Shown here piece by piece: positions 26,201-34,061 of a DNA stretch of 36,437 nt. The DNA is from CAYUCJ01 sp049282265 (lineage in GTDB: Bacteria; Desulfobacterota; DSM-4660; Desulfatiglandales; Desulfatiglandaceae), in the NCBI GenBank assembly GCA_049282265.1, contig JBAPTR010000344.1:1-36437 (forward strand). Direction: 5' to 3'. Below the pieces are notes generated by a model. That model was not told where the DNA came from. It did no database searches and was given only the letters and a program-made list of their open reading frames with translations. How positions within the stretch are numbered: position 1 is the first letter of the stretch; each line of letters begins with the position of its first letter. The translations under genes were made by a program, and so were the position numbers.

Positions 26201-26626
26201 ATGGCAAGAGCAACCTCTTTAACCCTTTGCACAGCTTTGTTTCTGGCTCTGGTGATTGGTATCCCCGGACGCACCATGGCTCAGGAGCCAACCAGTTTTG
26301 TCCCGGATAAGGCCCAGTGCGCCAAGATGCTCCGCTTCGGCAAGGAGGCATATTCCAGGGGCATGTATCTTGATGCCAAGGAGTACTTTCGCAAAGCGGT
26401 TCAGGCTGATCCCGGTTCTTCGGTAGCGTGGCGTTACTATGATCAGGCCGTGATCTTCGCCCTGGCTGAAAAGGTGCAAAAAAATGCCGGGCTTGTCCTG
26501 CCGGATGTATCCAAGAGACCGGTATCAGGCAAGACAACACCGCAGGCCGCACCTCCGCCGCCTGCTGCCGGAAAATCTAAGGGAAAAGATAGCGGTTTCA
26601 AGATTATCGAAGACGAAGGATGTTAA
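26201..26626 (+). CDS. Small secreted TPR-like protein
   Basis: 141 residues. The N-terminus is a signal peptide (hydrophobic TLCTALFLALVIGI, then a likely cut after RTMA-QE). The mature part holds one TPR-like helix pair (AKMLRFGKEAYSRGMYLDAK then EYFRKAVQADPGSSVAW), then a Pro/Ala-rich linker (AAPPPPAAGK) and a charged end finishing in Cys. It probably acts outside the cytoplasmic membrane as a protein-binding adaptor. AAGGAG precedes the ATG. It lies 19 bases before the YeeE-type transporter gene, so an accessory role in transport is possible. Confidence 0.8.
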   Translation: MARATSLTLCTALFLALVIGIPGRTMAQEPTSFVPDKAQCAKMLRFGKEAYSRGMYLDAKEYFRKAVQADPGSSVAWRYYDQAVIFALAEKVQKNAGLVLPDVSKRPVSGKTTPQAAPPPPAAGKSKGKDSGFKIIEDEGC

Positions 26627-26645
26627 GCTTTTTTGAGAGGCTGTT

Positions 26646-27845
26646 ATGAGTGAAAAGAGAGAATCGAGTGTGTTGGCCGGTATCCTGGCCCGTGGCTACT
26701 CCCGGATCTTTTTTGAAAACTGGCCCATGTGGGTCGGAGGGGTCCTGATCGGAATTATGAGTGTGGTTACCTTTGCCTGGGCGCGGCCATGGGGGGTTGC
26801 GGGCGGCTTGAGAAATTGGGGTGACTGGTTCTTTTCCGCCGTGGGCCTTTATGATCATCAGCCCATTTCCCCGGTTCTTTCTACCAATTCAATACTGACA
26901 TTAGGTCTGCTCTGGGGCGCATTCGGGGCCTCCCTTCTTTCCAAACAGTTTTCCATTCGAATGGCTCCTCCCCTGGAGCTTTTCAAGGGAATCGTGGGAG
27001 GCATCTTTATGGGTGTTGGGTCTGCCATGGCAGGAGGCTGCAATGTTGGGGGATTCTATTCCGCCGTCAGTGCCCTCTCGTTCAGTGGCGTTGCCATGAT
27101 GATTGGACTCTTAATCGGTGCGTTCCTGGGTCTCAAGTACCTCTACTGGGAACTTGAGCACCTGCCCACGGGATCTACGAGTAGGCCAAAAATATCGGAA
27201 GGGAAAAGGGGGTTCAGTTGGCTCTCAATTGAACCCTACATTGGCGCTATAGCCTTGCTGGCCGCCATTTTTTGTTCCTTCCTGTACAACTGGCGCGCCT
27301 ACACGCGCATCGGAGGGCTCCTGCTTTGCGGAATTACCTTCGGGATCATCATCCAGAGGACCCGTTTTTGCTTTGTGCGTGGATTCCGTGATCCTTTTAT
27401 GACGGGTGAGGGGGAAGTGGCACGGGCCATCAGTATCAGTCTCCTCATCAGTATCTTGGGCTTTGCCGCGCTCAAATGGGCTGGTTTGAGAGGCGAATTC
27501 GTGTACGTACCGCAGGCCTTCTGGTTCGGGGGTCTTGTGGGGGGAATCATTTTTGGCATCGGAATGGTCGTGGCAGGGGGCTGTGGAAGCGGCTCGGTCT
27601 GGCGGGCGGGCGAAGGGCAGGTAAAACTCATGCTGGCCGTTATCTTCTTTGCCCTCAGCACTTCGCTTTTCAAGCTCCTGATTAAATCTTCCAAGGGGCT
27701 CACCGCCCTCATGGGCCACCGGGTCTTTCTCCCGGACTACATTACGTATAAATGGACTATTATTGGCCTGGCTATGCTTCTATTCGTCTATTACCTTCTG
27801 GTCACATGGAATGAGGAGACCGACAAATTTACGGTGGAAATGTAG
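26646..27845 (+). CDS. YeeE/YedE-family transporter (sulfur or selenium species)
   Basis: 399 residues, with about nine or ten hydrophobic segments. It has the two half-site signatures of the YeeE/YedE (DUF395) family with conserved Cys: GSAMAGGCNVGG and GMVVAGGCGSGS, plus the internal phrase RTRFCFVRGFRDPF. Characterised YeeE (TsuA) takes up thiosulfate through relayed Cys residues; YedE-type relatives are linked by genome association to selenium metabolism. The following TusA and DsrE genes fit either role. GAGAGG lies five bases before the ATG. Start is well supported by a continuous first amphipathic region and first membrane segment (WVGGVLIGIMSVVTFAW). Confidence 0.88.
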   Translation: MSEKRESSVLAGILARGYSRIFFENWPMWVGGVLIGIMSVVTFAWARPWGVAGGLRNWGDWFFSAVGLYDHQPISPVLSTNSILTLGLLWGAFGASLLSKQFSIRMAPPLELFKGIVGGIFMGVGSAMAGGCNVGGFYSAVSALSFSGVAMMIGLLIGAFLGLKYLYWELEHLPTGSTSRPKISEGKRGFSWLSIEPYIGAIALLAAIFCSFLYNWRAYTRIGGLLLCGITFGIIIQRTRFCFVRGFRDPFMTGEGEVARAISISLLISILGFAALKWAGLRGEFVYVPQAFWFGGLVGGIIFGIGMVVAGGCGSGSVWRAGEGQVKLMLAVIFFALSTSLFKLLIKSSKGLTALMGHRVFLPDYITYKWTIIGLAMLLFVYYLLVTWNEETDKFTVEM

Positions 27846-27848
27846 GCA

Positions 27849-27922
27849 TGGGGTGCATTGCCACCCGTTGTTTTGTAAGGAAACTGAAAACCACGTTTTT
27901 CGGTTTCCGTCAGTAAAAAGGC
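27849..27922 (+). repeat. Intergenic repeat A, copy 2 (partial)
   Basis: Contains GGGGTGCATTGCCACCCGTT, TTTGTAAGGAAA, TTTTTCGGTTTCCGTCAG and TAAAAAG as in the other repeat A copies, but the two palindromic ends are missing. It sits between the transporter and tusA genes. A TTGACA begins at 27923 right at its edge, with TACGTT 16 bases later, so it may have supplied a weak promoter edge. Confidence 0.7.
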
Positions 27923-27986
27923 TTGACATCACCATACAAGAGCTTACGTTAAAGAAACATTTTTTTACTGAGGAGGATTGATTGAA

Positions 27987-28226
27987 ATGGTAGATAACAT
28001 CACACCGGACGAAACATTGGATTGTCGCGGGCTGAGCTGCCCCATGCCCATTTTGAAAACAAAGAAGACCATCGGTAAGATGACTTCCGGACAAGTCCTG
28101 GAAATTCTGGGAACCGACCCCGGGACAGCAAATGACCTCCCTGCCTTTGCAAACAGAACCGGCCATGAGTACCTCGGCGAAAAGGATGATGAGGGATTTA
28201 CCCGGTTTTTTATCAAGGTCAAGTAA
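27987..28226 (+). CDS. tusA: TusA/SirA-family sulfur carrier
   Basis: A 79-residue TusA-like sulfur-carrier protein. The active Cys lies in the conserved CPMP motif (LDCRGLSCPMPILKTKK), followed by the usual MTSGQVLEILGTDPG strand-helix and a C-terminal strand FTRFFIKVK. ATG 27987 is chosen: AGGAGG (27971-27976) is ten bases upstream, whereas an in-frame TTG at 27978 is too close. TusA proteins receive persulfide (or in some cases selenium) and pass it to partners such as DsrE-type proteins, which are encoded directly after. Confidence 0.93.
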   Translation: MVDNITPDETLDCRGLSCPMPILKTKKTIGKMTSGQVLEILGTDPGTANDLPAFANRTGHEYLGEKDDEGFTRFFIKVK

Positions 28227-28287
28227 TCCTGATTTTTCTCCATCATCTTGATTCACACTTTTTTTCTTTATACTCGGGAGTTTACCT

Positions 28288-28593
28288 ATGGCCAAATCAC
28301 TGGGTATTTTTGTCTCTTCGGACAAGCACCTTGACAAGATTATCGCCCTCTGTCAGGCAGCGAAAACCAAAGAGATAGAGGTTGCCATTTTCTTCAGCAA
28401 TTTTGGCACGTTGCTTACACAGGATCCCAGGTTCGGAGAACTTGAAGGGTTGGCAAAGATGTCCCTCTGTAATGTGGGGTTTGAAGCCCATGGCCTCAAG
28501 CCGCCCGTGACGGGGATCGGGGAAAAGGATTATGCAACGCAGGCCAGGCATGGGGCAATGATAGAGGACTGTGACCGCTACATGGCATTTTAG
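28288..28593 (+). CDS. DsrE-family protein 1
   Basis: 101 residues, DsrE/peroxiredoxin-like fold: SLGIFVSSDKHLDKIIALCQ, then the strand EVAIFFSNFGTLL, and a Cys-containing helix region MSLCNVGFEAHGL that fits the persulfide-carrying Cys of the family. GGGAG precedes the ATG. It most likely accepts sulfur from TusA in the cytoplasm. Not a close match to E. coli TusD by eye, so no symbol is given. Confidence 0.75.
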   Translation: MAKSLGIFVSSDKHLDKIIALCQAAKTKEIEVAIFFSNFGTLLTQDPRFGELEGLAKMSLCNVGFEAHGLKPPVTGIGEKDYATQARHGAMIEDCDRYMAF

Positions 28594-28608
28594 GAGATAT
28601 GGAATATC

Positions 28609-28914
28609 ATGGAAAACATTAAACATGTCGCTTTGCTGATCAGGAATAAAGCGGATCTGTGGGAAGGTTCCCGGTCCACCCTGGGGCTTGCCGTTGAGAA
28701 TTTTTACGCCTACATGTTTGTGTTGGATATTGAAGTGGACATGACTGAGGCATACAAGGAAAATCTAGAATGGCTGGAAGACATGGAATGTGAATATTTC
28801 TCCAACAACAAGGTCAACGTGGAAAAACACGGATTCAAATACATGAGTCTGGGAGAGATAGGCGATAGGCTCAAAGAAATGGACCTCATCGTACCGTTTG
28901 GGAGCAGGACATGA
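28609..28914 (+). CDS. DsrE/DsrF-like protein 2
   Basis: 101 residues. The strand-helix order (HVALLIRNKADLWEGSRSTL, ENFYAYMFVLDIEVD, DLIVPFGSRT) resembles DsrE/TusC-type subunits. Its single Cys (DMECEYF) is in a different place from typical active sites, so it may be a structural partner of the preceding protein. AGGAG precedes the ATG. Its last bases overlap the next gene by four (ATGA), which supports a complex of the three small proteins as in TusBCD/DsrEFH. Confidence 0.65.
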   Translation: MENIKHVALLIRNKADLWEGSRSTLGLAVENFYAYMFVLDIEVDMTEAYKENLEWLEDMECEYFSNNKVNVEKHGFKYMSLGEIGDRLKEMDLIVPFGSRT

Positions 28915-29084
28915 AAATCTTACACATTCTAAAAACAGAACCTGATGAATTGACCAGGACGCTCGTAGACGCCGTTTCGAACGGCGAAGAGAGTTCGGCC
29001 TTTAAACTCTATGAATCCGATCCTGATTACGGCCGACTCCTCGACCTGGTCTTTGAAAACGACAAGACCGTTTCCTGGTGGTAG
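28911..29084 (+). CDS. Short DsrH/TusB-like protein (57 aa)
   Basis: Starts with MKILHILKTEPDE, like the beginning of DsrH/TusB proteins (MLHxxxxSP), and ends VFENDKTVSWW. It is only 57 residues, compared with roughly 95 in the family, and has no Cys, so the usual sulfur-binding Cys of DsrH is absent. Its ATG overlaps the previous stop (ATGA). It may be a reduced structural subunit. It would be missed by length cut-offs. Confidence 0.65.
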   Translation: MKILHILKTEPDELTRTLVDAVSNGEESSAFKLYESDPDYGRLLDLVFENDKTVSWW

Positions 29085-29199
29085 GAAATGGCTGGTTTGG
29101 GACATTCCTGATCAACGGCAAGCGTCGCAGGCAGAAGCGATCGAAGGCAACCAGCTCTTTAGATCCCGCTCGGCGGGGAGATGATACCTTGATGGTGGA

Positions 29200-29817
29200 T
29201 CAGGGCTTCTGCATCAGGAAGCCTCTTATAATTCCCGAGAGCTTCGTTTCGTATCCCCGGTAGGAGTGATCAGCCCCTTCAATGATCCTGAATGACGCAT
29301 CAGGATTCCACTGCCCGATCATTTTTCGGATTTCCGGCGGCGGTGCAATGTCATCGCGCGACCCGGAAACAACCAATCCGATCCTGTCACTCTCTTGAAG
29401 GAAGGAAAACTCCATAAATGCGACGGGCGGTGCAACCATGACCAGATGGTCTACCCCCTGATATTGCGGCAGGCCCATAGCGATCACCCAGGCGCCGAAA
29501 GAATATCCCGCCAGACTCGGGGTTTTCTTCCCCAAACGTATGAGATAGTCAAGGGCCCCTTTCACATCATCCTGTTCACCCCTGCCATCATCGTAGTGCC
29601 CTTCACTCCCGCCAACGCCCCGGAAATTGAATCTCAGGGTCCCATAACCGGCATCAGAATAGGCCTGAACCACCGTGGACACCACGGTGTTATGCATATC
29701 ACCACCGTAAAGGGGATGCGGGTGGGTCACCACCACCCCCTTTTCTCCGTCACCGCGGTTAAGAAGCCCCTCTAGGGCCAGATCGCCTGACTTAAAATAA
29801 ATGTTTTCCTCTTTCAT
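29200..29817 (-). CDS. Alpha/beta hydrolase
   Basis: 205 residues, a small COG2945-type alpha/beta hydrolase. Visible: oxyanion-side THPHPLYGGDMHNTVV, RFNFRGVGGSEG, nucleophile elbow GYSFGAW (Ser), acid region SGSRDDIAPP (Asp), and the catalytic His in EGADHSYRG. No signal peptide. ATG 29817 is chosen over the TTG three bases upstream. Substrate unknown. It lies 92 bases downstream of the DUF362 gene on the same strand and may be co-transcribed. Confidence 0.9.
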   Translation of the reverse strand: MKEENIYFKSGDLALEGLLNRGDGEKGVVVTHPHPLYGGDMHNTVVSTVVQAYSDAGYGTLRFNFRGVGGSEGHYDDGRGEQDDVKGALDYLIRLGKKTPSLAGYSFGAWVIAMGLPQYQGVDHLVMVAPPVAFMEFSFLQESDRIGLVVSGSRDDIAPPPEIRKMIGQWNPDASFRIIEGADHSYRGYETKLSGIIRGFLMQKP

Positions 29818-29851
29818 CAATGATTTTTCCTTTTTCGCCTTTCCTCCTCAA

Positions 29852-29868
29852 GTCTGTCGAAGACAGAC
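29852..29868. repeat. Short perfect inverted repeat
   Basis: GTCTGTC-GAA-GACAGAC in the spacer between the DUF362 and hydrolase genes. Seven base pairs around a three-base loop, with no T-run; possibly an operator or a weak RNA hairpin. Confidence 0.35.
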
Positions 29869-29909
29869 GGTCCATCCCTCCTCCAGTCTTTGACCTTTCG
29901 CCTTCTTCC

Positions 29910-31247
29910 TTATTCAACCTTAAAGAACGACTCATCAAACTCGGGTTTCCCCTCGTATTTCTTCATGAAAAACCCCGGCAGGACATCCATCTGTTCAAGC
30001 AAAGCCGGAGCCAGGGAAATCCCTGCCCTGTGAAAGGCCTCAACGATCTTCAGAGGTGAAGGCGGGCATCCCTTAACGGCAATCATTTCCTGGATATTCG
30101 GGTTATCCTTGTTGGCCTGATAGATACACTTCCCCAGGAGTATGGTCTTTTTCTTGCCGGGAGTCGGCTTCATGGACTTTCCGGTGAGGACTTCCACCTC
30201 TTCCCACGGTTTCCCCTCCCAGGCCTGGGCGATTCCTGCCAGGATGGGGCCGTTCACCAATGAGCAATAGGTGCAGAGTGAAAGGTCATATTTTCTGTAA
30301 GACAGCCCTTCGATCCCCATCCGTTTCATGGGCAGGGGGAGCGTCCCGTCATCGGTGTAAGGGAAGGTGTATTGGTGCCGTAACGACACATCCTCGATCC
30401 CTTCCCCGACTATTTCAATATCCGAAAGATCGAGGGGACGCCCTCCGAGTGCGGCGGCATGGACAAGATGGGGAACCTGGGCGGGATCCATCCCCAGGAC
30501 CCGCGCGCCAACCATGTCTGCAGAAAGGATATCGGGAGAGGCAACAAGGAGATTGCTTCTCCGGACCTTCCCGTCAAACCCGGGTCCCCTTTCGGTGGTG
30601 TAGATGCCGTCCAGAATGGTGAGACATGGGGGAAGGACCCTCAGGTATTTTGAGATCATGTAATTGAGATCTTTGTCGGGATCTGCGCTGTGGCACTTCT
30701 TTCTTGAAGGAACGTCAATGGTTCCCTTGATGTTCTTAATCCCGAGACTGACCACGGTCTGGGCGTGAGTCTTCATTACGGGCAGGTCCACGACGAAATC
30801 CGAATGGAGGAAATCCGCGTTGAAATTCAACGTTATTCCATCTCCCAGTTCCTGTTTCTCAAAGGGCCTTTCATGGACATTGATGACCTTCACCCCATAC
30901 CGTTTTTCCAGTAAACGGTAGCCAAGGTTTTCAAAAGCATGGGCAGGCGTCTCCGTGTCCTTTGAGTCAAAGATCACCATTCCCTCCCCGATCGTAATAT
31001 CCCCTATGCCCTGCTCCTTGAGCAGCGTCACTGTATCTTCCACCACACGAGATGTCGTAATCACGCCCCACTTGGGAAACCGTACGGATTTCGTCCAGAA
31101 GACGATATTGGGCTTGATGAACACCCGGGCGTTCTTGGGCAGATGATCAAGCCCACTGCACAAATCCACTGCCTTGCGAATGGATTCCAGGGGTTTCTCA
31201 TATCGGACAATAGACACCGTTCTGCGTTTTTGGACAAACTTTTTCAT
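29910..31247 (-). CDS. DUF362-domain protein
   Basis: 445 residues. The N-terminal 300 residues match the DUF362 family: IKPNIVFWTKS, TTSRVVEDTVTLLKEQGI, GEG, FVVDLPVMKTHAQTVVSLGIKNIKG and ILDGIYTTERGPGF. The typical C-terminal 4Fe-4S ferredoxin of many members is not present as a pair of CxxCxxC motifs; instead there are scattered Cys (LCTYCSLVNG, LLGKCIYQ, VKGCPPSP) in the last 130 residues that could still bind metal. Function of the family is unknown. GGGGAGC lies just before the ATG. Repeat A lies upstream. Confidence 0.88.
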   Translation of the reverse strand: MKKFVQKRRTVSIVRYEKPLESIRKAVDLCSGLDHLPKNARVFIKPNIVFWTKSVRFPKWGVITTSRVVEDTVTLLKEQGIGDITIGEGMVIFDSKDTETPAHAFENLGYRLLEKRYGVKVINVHERPFEKQELGDGITLNFNADFLHSDFVVDLPVMKTHAQTVVSLGIKNIKGTIDVPSRKKCHSADPDKDLNYMISKYLRVLPPCLTILDGIYTTERGPGFDGKVRRSNLLVASPDILSADMVGARVLGMDPAQVPHLVHAAALGGRPLDLSDIEIVGEGIEDVSLRHQYTFPYTDDGTLPLPMKRMGIEGLSYRKYDLSLCTYCSLVNGPILAGIAQAWEGKPWEEVEVLTGKSMKPTPGKKKTILLGKCIYQANKDNPNIQEMIAVKGCPPSPLKIVEAFHRAGISLAPALLEQMDVLPGFFMKKYEGKPEFDESFFKVE

Positions 31248-31263
31248 TTTGCTCCCCCATCAA

Positions 31264-31425
31264 ATCTGATGGAATCGTAAAAAGTCCGGTCCTCAGGACT
31301 TTTTACTGACGGAAACCGAAAAGTGTGATTTTCGGCTTCCTTACAAATCAACGAGTTGCCTTGCACCCCATTGATTTGCGTGCCCGTCCATGGGCACGAT
31401 GATGACTCTTTACAAAGCCATCAAA
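31264..31425 (+). repeat. Intergenic repeat A, copy 3 (complete)
   Basis: Complete copy of about 160 bases reading CGTAAAAAGTCC...GGACTTTTTACTGACGG through ACAAATCAACG, GCGTGCCCGTCCATGGGCAC to TTTACAAAGCCATCAAA. The two ends are palindromic (AAAAAGTCC/GGACTTTTT and GTGCCC/GGGCAC). It lies between the DUF362 and thioesterase genes, opposite in orientation to copies 1 and 2. Confidence 0.8.
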
Positions 31426-31457
31426 TCTCATGCAATATCAAATTGGAAGGTGCCTGC

Positions 31458-31982
31458 CTATGGACTGGACTTATTAGATCCATTTTGCTCTGCAGACTGC
31501 ATCTTTTCGAATAACGCCTTCATTTCCCTCTTGAGTCCCTGGGGAACCTCGGACAGCCGATCTTCGGGAAGGAATGCAAACTCTCCAAGGCTTCTTGCAA
31601 GCATTTTTCTGCTCCCGTCGAACAGATCTCCCTGCACCCGGATCAGCCTGGAATCACCATCCAGTAATTTGCCTTTTACGGTCAAAGGCTGTCCGATGGG
31701 GACCGGTCGCACATATTTCAGCTCCATCTTTCGGGTCACGAAAAACTGCCGCTTGAAATAGATGAGCGTCCAGGACATGACCTCGTCCAGCAGAGTGGAA
31801 ATAATACCACCATGGGCCATGTTCGCCCACCCTTCATAGTATTGTCCCAGGGTCACATCGGAACAGATCCGGTCACCCATACGGTAAAAATCCAGATGCA
31901 GCCCTATGGGGTTGGCTGTCCCGCAGGCGAAGCAAGTATAACCTTCAAGTTTTTCAACAGGTATTTTTTCGTTCGTTTTCAT
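31458..31982 (-). CDS. PaaI-type hotdog thioesterase
   Basis: 174 residues, hotdog fold: CFACGTANPIGLHLDF at the start, the central helix motif AHGGIISTLLDEVMSW, and strands ELKYVRPVPIGQPLTVKG. The catalytic-type Asp/Glu is in the TLLDEVM helix. It probably hydrolyses an acyl-CoA; its neighbours act on acyl-CoA. The longer frame upstream reads through repeat A and is not real; ATG 31982 has GGAG about six bases before it. Confidence 0.88.
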   Translation of the reverse strand: MKTNEKIPVEKLEGYTCFACGTANPIGLHLDFYRMGDRICSDVTLGQYYEGWANMAHGGIISTLLDEVMSWTLIYFKRQFFVTRKMELKYVRPVPIGQPLTVKGKLLDGDSRLIRVQGDLFDGSRKMLARSLGEFAFLPEDRLSEVPQGLKREMKALFEKMQSAEQNGSNKSSP

Positions 31983-31997
31983 ATTCGCTCCAATTTC

Positions 31998-32155
31998 ATG
32001 TAACCGTAAAAAGTCCGTCCATGGACTTTTTACTGACGGAAACCGAAAAGCGTGGTTTTCGTTTTCCTTACAAATCAACGGGTTAAACTGCAACCCATTG
32101 ATTTGCGTGCCCGTCCATGGGCCCGGTGATGACTTTTTACAAAGTCATCAATTTG
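31998..32155 (+). repeat. Intergenic repeat A, copy 4 (complete)
   Basis: Complete copy, same orientation as copy 3: CGTAAAAAGTCCGTCCATGG, ACTTTTTACTGACGGAAACC, TTACAAATCAACGGG, GCGTGCCCGTCCATGGGCCC, GACTTTTTACAAAGTCATCA. It provides the false N-terminal extension of the thioesterase frame. Confidence 0.8.
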
Positions 32156-32179
32156 GTAGAACCGCAAAACTCACAAAAC

Positions 32180-32262
32180 AGTCATGCCGGGCTTGCCCCG
32201 GCATCCGGAACATATTGAAATCGCTGGATTCCCATCTTCGCGGGAATGACGAAAACACGTGC
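32180..32262. repeat. REP-like palindrome pair
   Basis: Two hairpins: ATGCCGGG-CTTGC-CCCGGCAT (near 32183-32203) and ATTCCC-ATCTTCGC-GGGAAT (near 32227-32246). This GCCGGGCTTGCCCCGGC / GGATTCCC..GGGAATGAC pair resembles intergenic palindromes common in Proteobacteria. Non-coding. Confidence 0.6.
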
Positions 32263-32294
32263 TTTCAGACTTCCAACGAAGTCGTGTCCCCGTT

Positions 32295-32730
32295 GAGCAG
32301 GCAAACAGCATATTCCTGAAGCTACGCTCCCTCCGTCGTCCATGACTCCGGTCGCTGCGGATTTGGGCCCTTACACTGTCCTGTTCCAGGGCCGAAATGA
32401 CGCCGCTTCAAGAACACCCCGTTCACCTGATCTTCATATAAAACCCTATAGCGTCCTAACTCGGACCTCACAAGGAGAACCTGAGGGTCTTTTTCAGACG
32501 CTTTCTCATAGTGCACTTGGCTCAAGACCTCGACATGGACGGCTATTTGGGGTTTAGGCCACCAGAACCCCTGGCGCTCTTTAGCAGTTACCATTAAACC
32601 CCAAATGGGCGTCCATCCCCTCCGGAGTGTTTAGAAAGCGTCTGAAAAAGAGTGTCAGGTTCGGCCGAATACCTCTATCGCCTTCCTTGCTCATAGGCTG
32701 CCGCTTGTGGCATAAATCAGCTTTTTACGA
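32295..32730 (+). repeat. Intergenic repeat B, copy 2 (436 bp)
   Basis: Full-length copy, closely matching 34062-34500. It contains a perfect 19-bp inverted repeat (TCTTTTTCAGACGCTTTCT at 32488-32506 with its complement at 32633-32651) and, nested inside, a 22-bp near-perfect inverted repeat (32535-32556 with 32595-32616, core ATTTGGGGTTTA/TAAACCCCAAAT). The RNA or single strand could fold into a roughly 160-base hairpin. Fills the spacer downstream of the acyl-CoA dehydrogenase gene. Confidence 0.85.
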
Positions 32731-32782
32731 GTTTGTCAATTTTTACTATTCGATAGCGTTTTTGTACGCTTTCAGGGTCGCG

Positions 32783-33925
32783 TCACAGGCCCATGAATTT
32801 AGCGGCGATCCCCTTCATGATCTCGTTGGTTCCCGCAAATATGGAGAGGACCCGCATGTCGCGCCACGCCCGGGCAATAGGATATTCCTCGCAGTAGCCA
32901 TACCCGCCATGGAGCTGAACGCAGCCATCCGCCACGCGCATGGCCATCTCGGTGGTCCAGTATTTGGCCATGGACACGTCCACCACGACATTCGCACCCT
33001 CCATGTGATCCACAATCAGTTTATCCAGGAAGGTCCTGCCCAGTCTGGCCTCTGTGGACATTTCCACAATCCTGAACTGTGAGTTCTGGAATTTGGATAT
33101 GGGACGCCCGAAGGCCGTGCGCTCCTTGCAGTATTGGATCGTAATTTCCAGCATGTATTCGGCGGCCGCTACGGCAATAATGCAGCACATGAGGCGTTCC
33201 TGCTGGAGCTTTTGCATGAGCATCATGAAGCCCCCTCCTTTTTGTCCCAGCCGGTTGGTCTTTGGCACACGACAATCGCTGAAAAAGAGCTCTGCCGTGT
33301 CCTGGCTGTGCCACCCCACCTTCTTGATTTTCTTGCCCTTCTCAAATCCGGGTGTTCCGGCCTCCACCAGGTATAGGTCAATGCCCTGATAGGGATTCTC
33401 CACTGAAGGGTCCCTGACAGCCACAATCACCAGGTCACAGTTGAGGCCGTTGCTGATGAAGGTCTTCTGGCCATTGAGGACCACTTCGTCCCCGTCTTCC
33501 ACGGCACTCGTCCGGATGGCCGACAGGTCGCTCCCCGTGTTGGGTTCCGTCATAGCTATGGCCGTGATCCTTTCACCGGAGACACAGCCCGGCAGGTATT
33601 TCTTCTTGAGATCCTCCGAGGCAAAACTCGATATGTAGGGGACCACGATATTGCTGTGGAGAGGGGCCGCAAGTCCGGAGTGGTTGGTTCTGGCCAGTTC
33701 CTCGGTGAGGATCACGGAATACAGGAAGTCCGCTCCGAGCCCGCCGTATTCCTCCGGAACGTCCATGCAGAGAAATCCCTGGTCCCCCATCCTTTTCCAC
33801 ATGGACCTGGGCACGATCCCCGCCTCTTCCCATTCATCAACATGGGGGGTGACCTCCTTTTCAAAAAACCTCCGGACGGTCTCACGAAAGATTCTGTGTT
33901 CCTCGGTATAGTGGATGATGTGCAT
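32783..33925 (-). CDS. Acyl-CoA dehydrogenase, LCAD-like
   Basis: 380 residues, flavin-dependent acyl-CoA dehydrogenase. Seen: N-terminal helices (IFRETVRRFFEKEVTPHVDE), FAD/substrate strand ITAIAMTEPNTGSDLSAIRT, QKTFISNG, helix SKFQNSQF, and the late FAD motif CVQLHGGYGYCEEYPIARAW. The position used as catalytic Glu in medium-chain enzymes (IYEGT) is IFAGT, but a Glu is present in QQERLMCC, the place used by long-chain (LCAD) and isovaleryl enzymes, so it should be active. ATG 33925 has GGGAGG before it; the upstream extension runs into repeat sequence. It is flanked on both sides by direct copies of repeat B. Confidence 0.92.
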   Translation of the reverse strand: MHIIHYTEEHRIFRETVRRFFEKEVTPHVDEWEEAGIVPRSMWKRMGDQGFLCMDVPEEYGGLGADFLYSVILTEELARTNHSGLAAPLHSNIVVPYISSFASEDLKKKYLPGCVSGERITAIAMTEPNTGSDLSAIRTSAVEDGDEVVLNGQKTFISNGLNCDLVIVAVRDPSVENPYQGIDLYLVEAGTPGFEKGKKIKKVGWHSQDTAELFFSDCRVPKTNRLGQKGGGFMMLMQKLQQERLMCCIIAVAAAEYMLEITIQYCKERTAFGRPISKFQNSQFRIVEMSTEARLGRTFLDKLIVDHMEGANVVVDVSMAKYWTTEMAMRVADGCVQLHGGYGYCEEYPIARAWRDMRVLSIFAGTNEIMKGIAAKFMGL

Positions 33926-33949
33926 CCTTTTTCCTCCCTCACTTGAGAC

Positions 33950-34002
33950 GTGATCGCAAAAAGCCCATCCATGGGCACGGTGATGACTTCTAACGAAATC
34001 GT
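33950..34002 (+). repeat. Intergenic repeat A, internally deleted copy 5
   Basis: Only the two ends of repeat A remain, joined: GATCGCAAAAAGCCCATCC and ATGGGCACGGTGATGACTTC followed by TAACGAAATC. The middle (about 110 bases in full copies) is gone, as expected from deletion between short repeats inside the element. Confidence 0.6.
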
Positions 34003-34061
34003 GGCTCTTCCCCGCCAAGTCCACTCTTGCAGCCGCCCGGGAGGCTGCTCATGACTCCCCT

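Noticed and set aside
31983..32093. N-terminal extension of the thioesterase
   Set aside because: The extra residues are translated repeat A; similar phrases (FRFPSVK) appear from other repeat A copies.
32322..32594. Minus-strand frames in repeat B copies 2 and 3 sharing the phrase LKRRHFGPGTGQ
   Set aside because: The similarity follows from the DNA repeat; frames start and end differently, and strong inverted-repeat structure better explains the conservation.
32783..33925. Inactive acyl-CoA dehydrogenase because IYEGT is IFAGT
   Set aside because: Long-chain and isovaleryl-type enzymes use a Glu in the earlier helix, and QQERL here supplies it.
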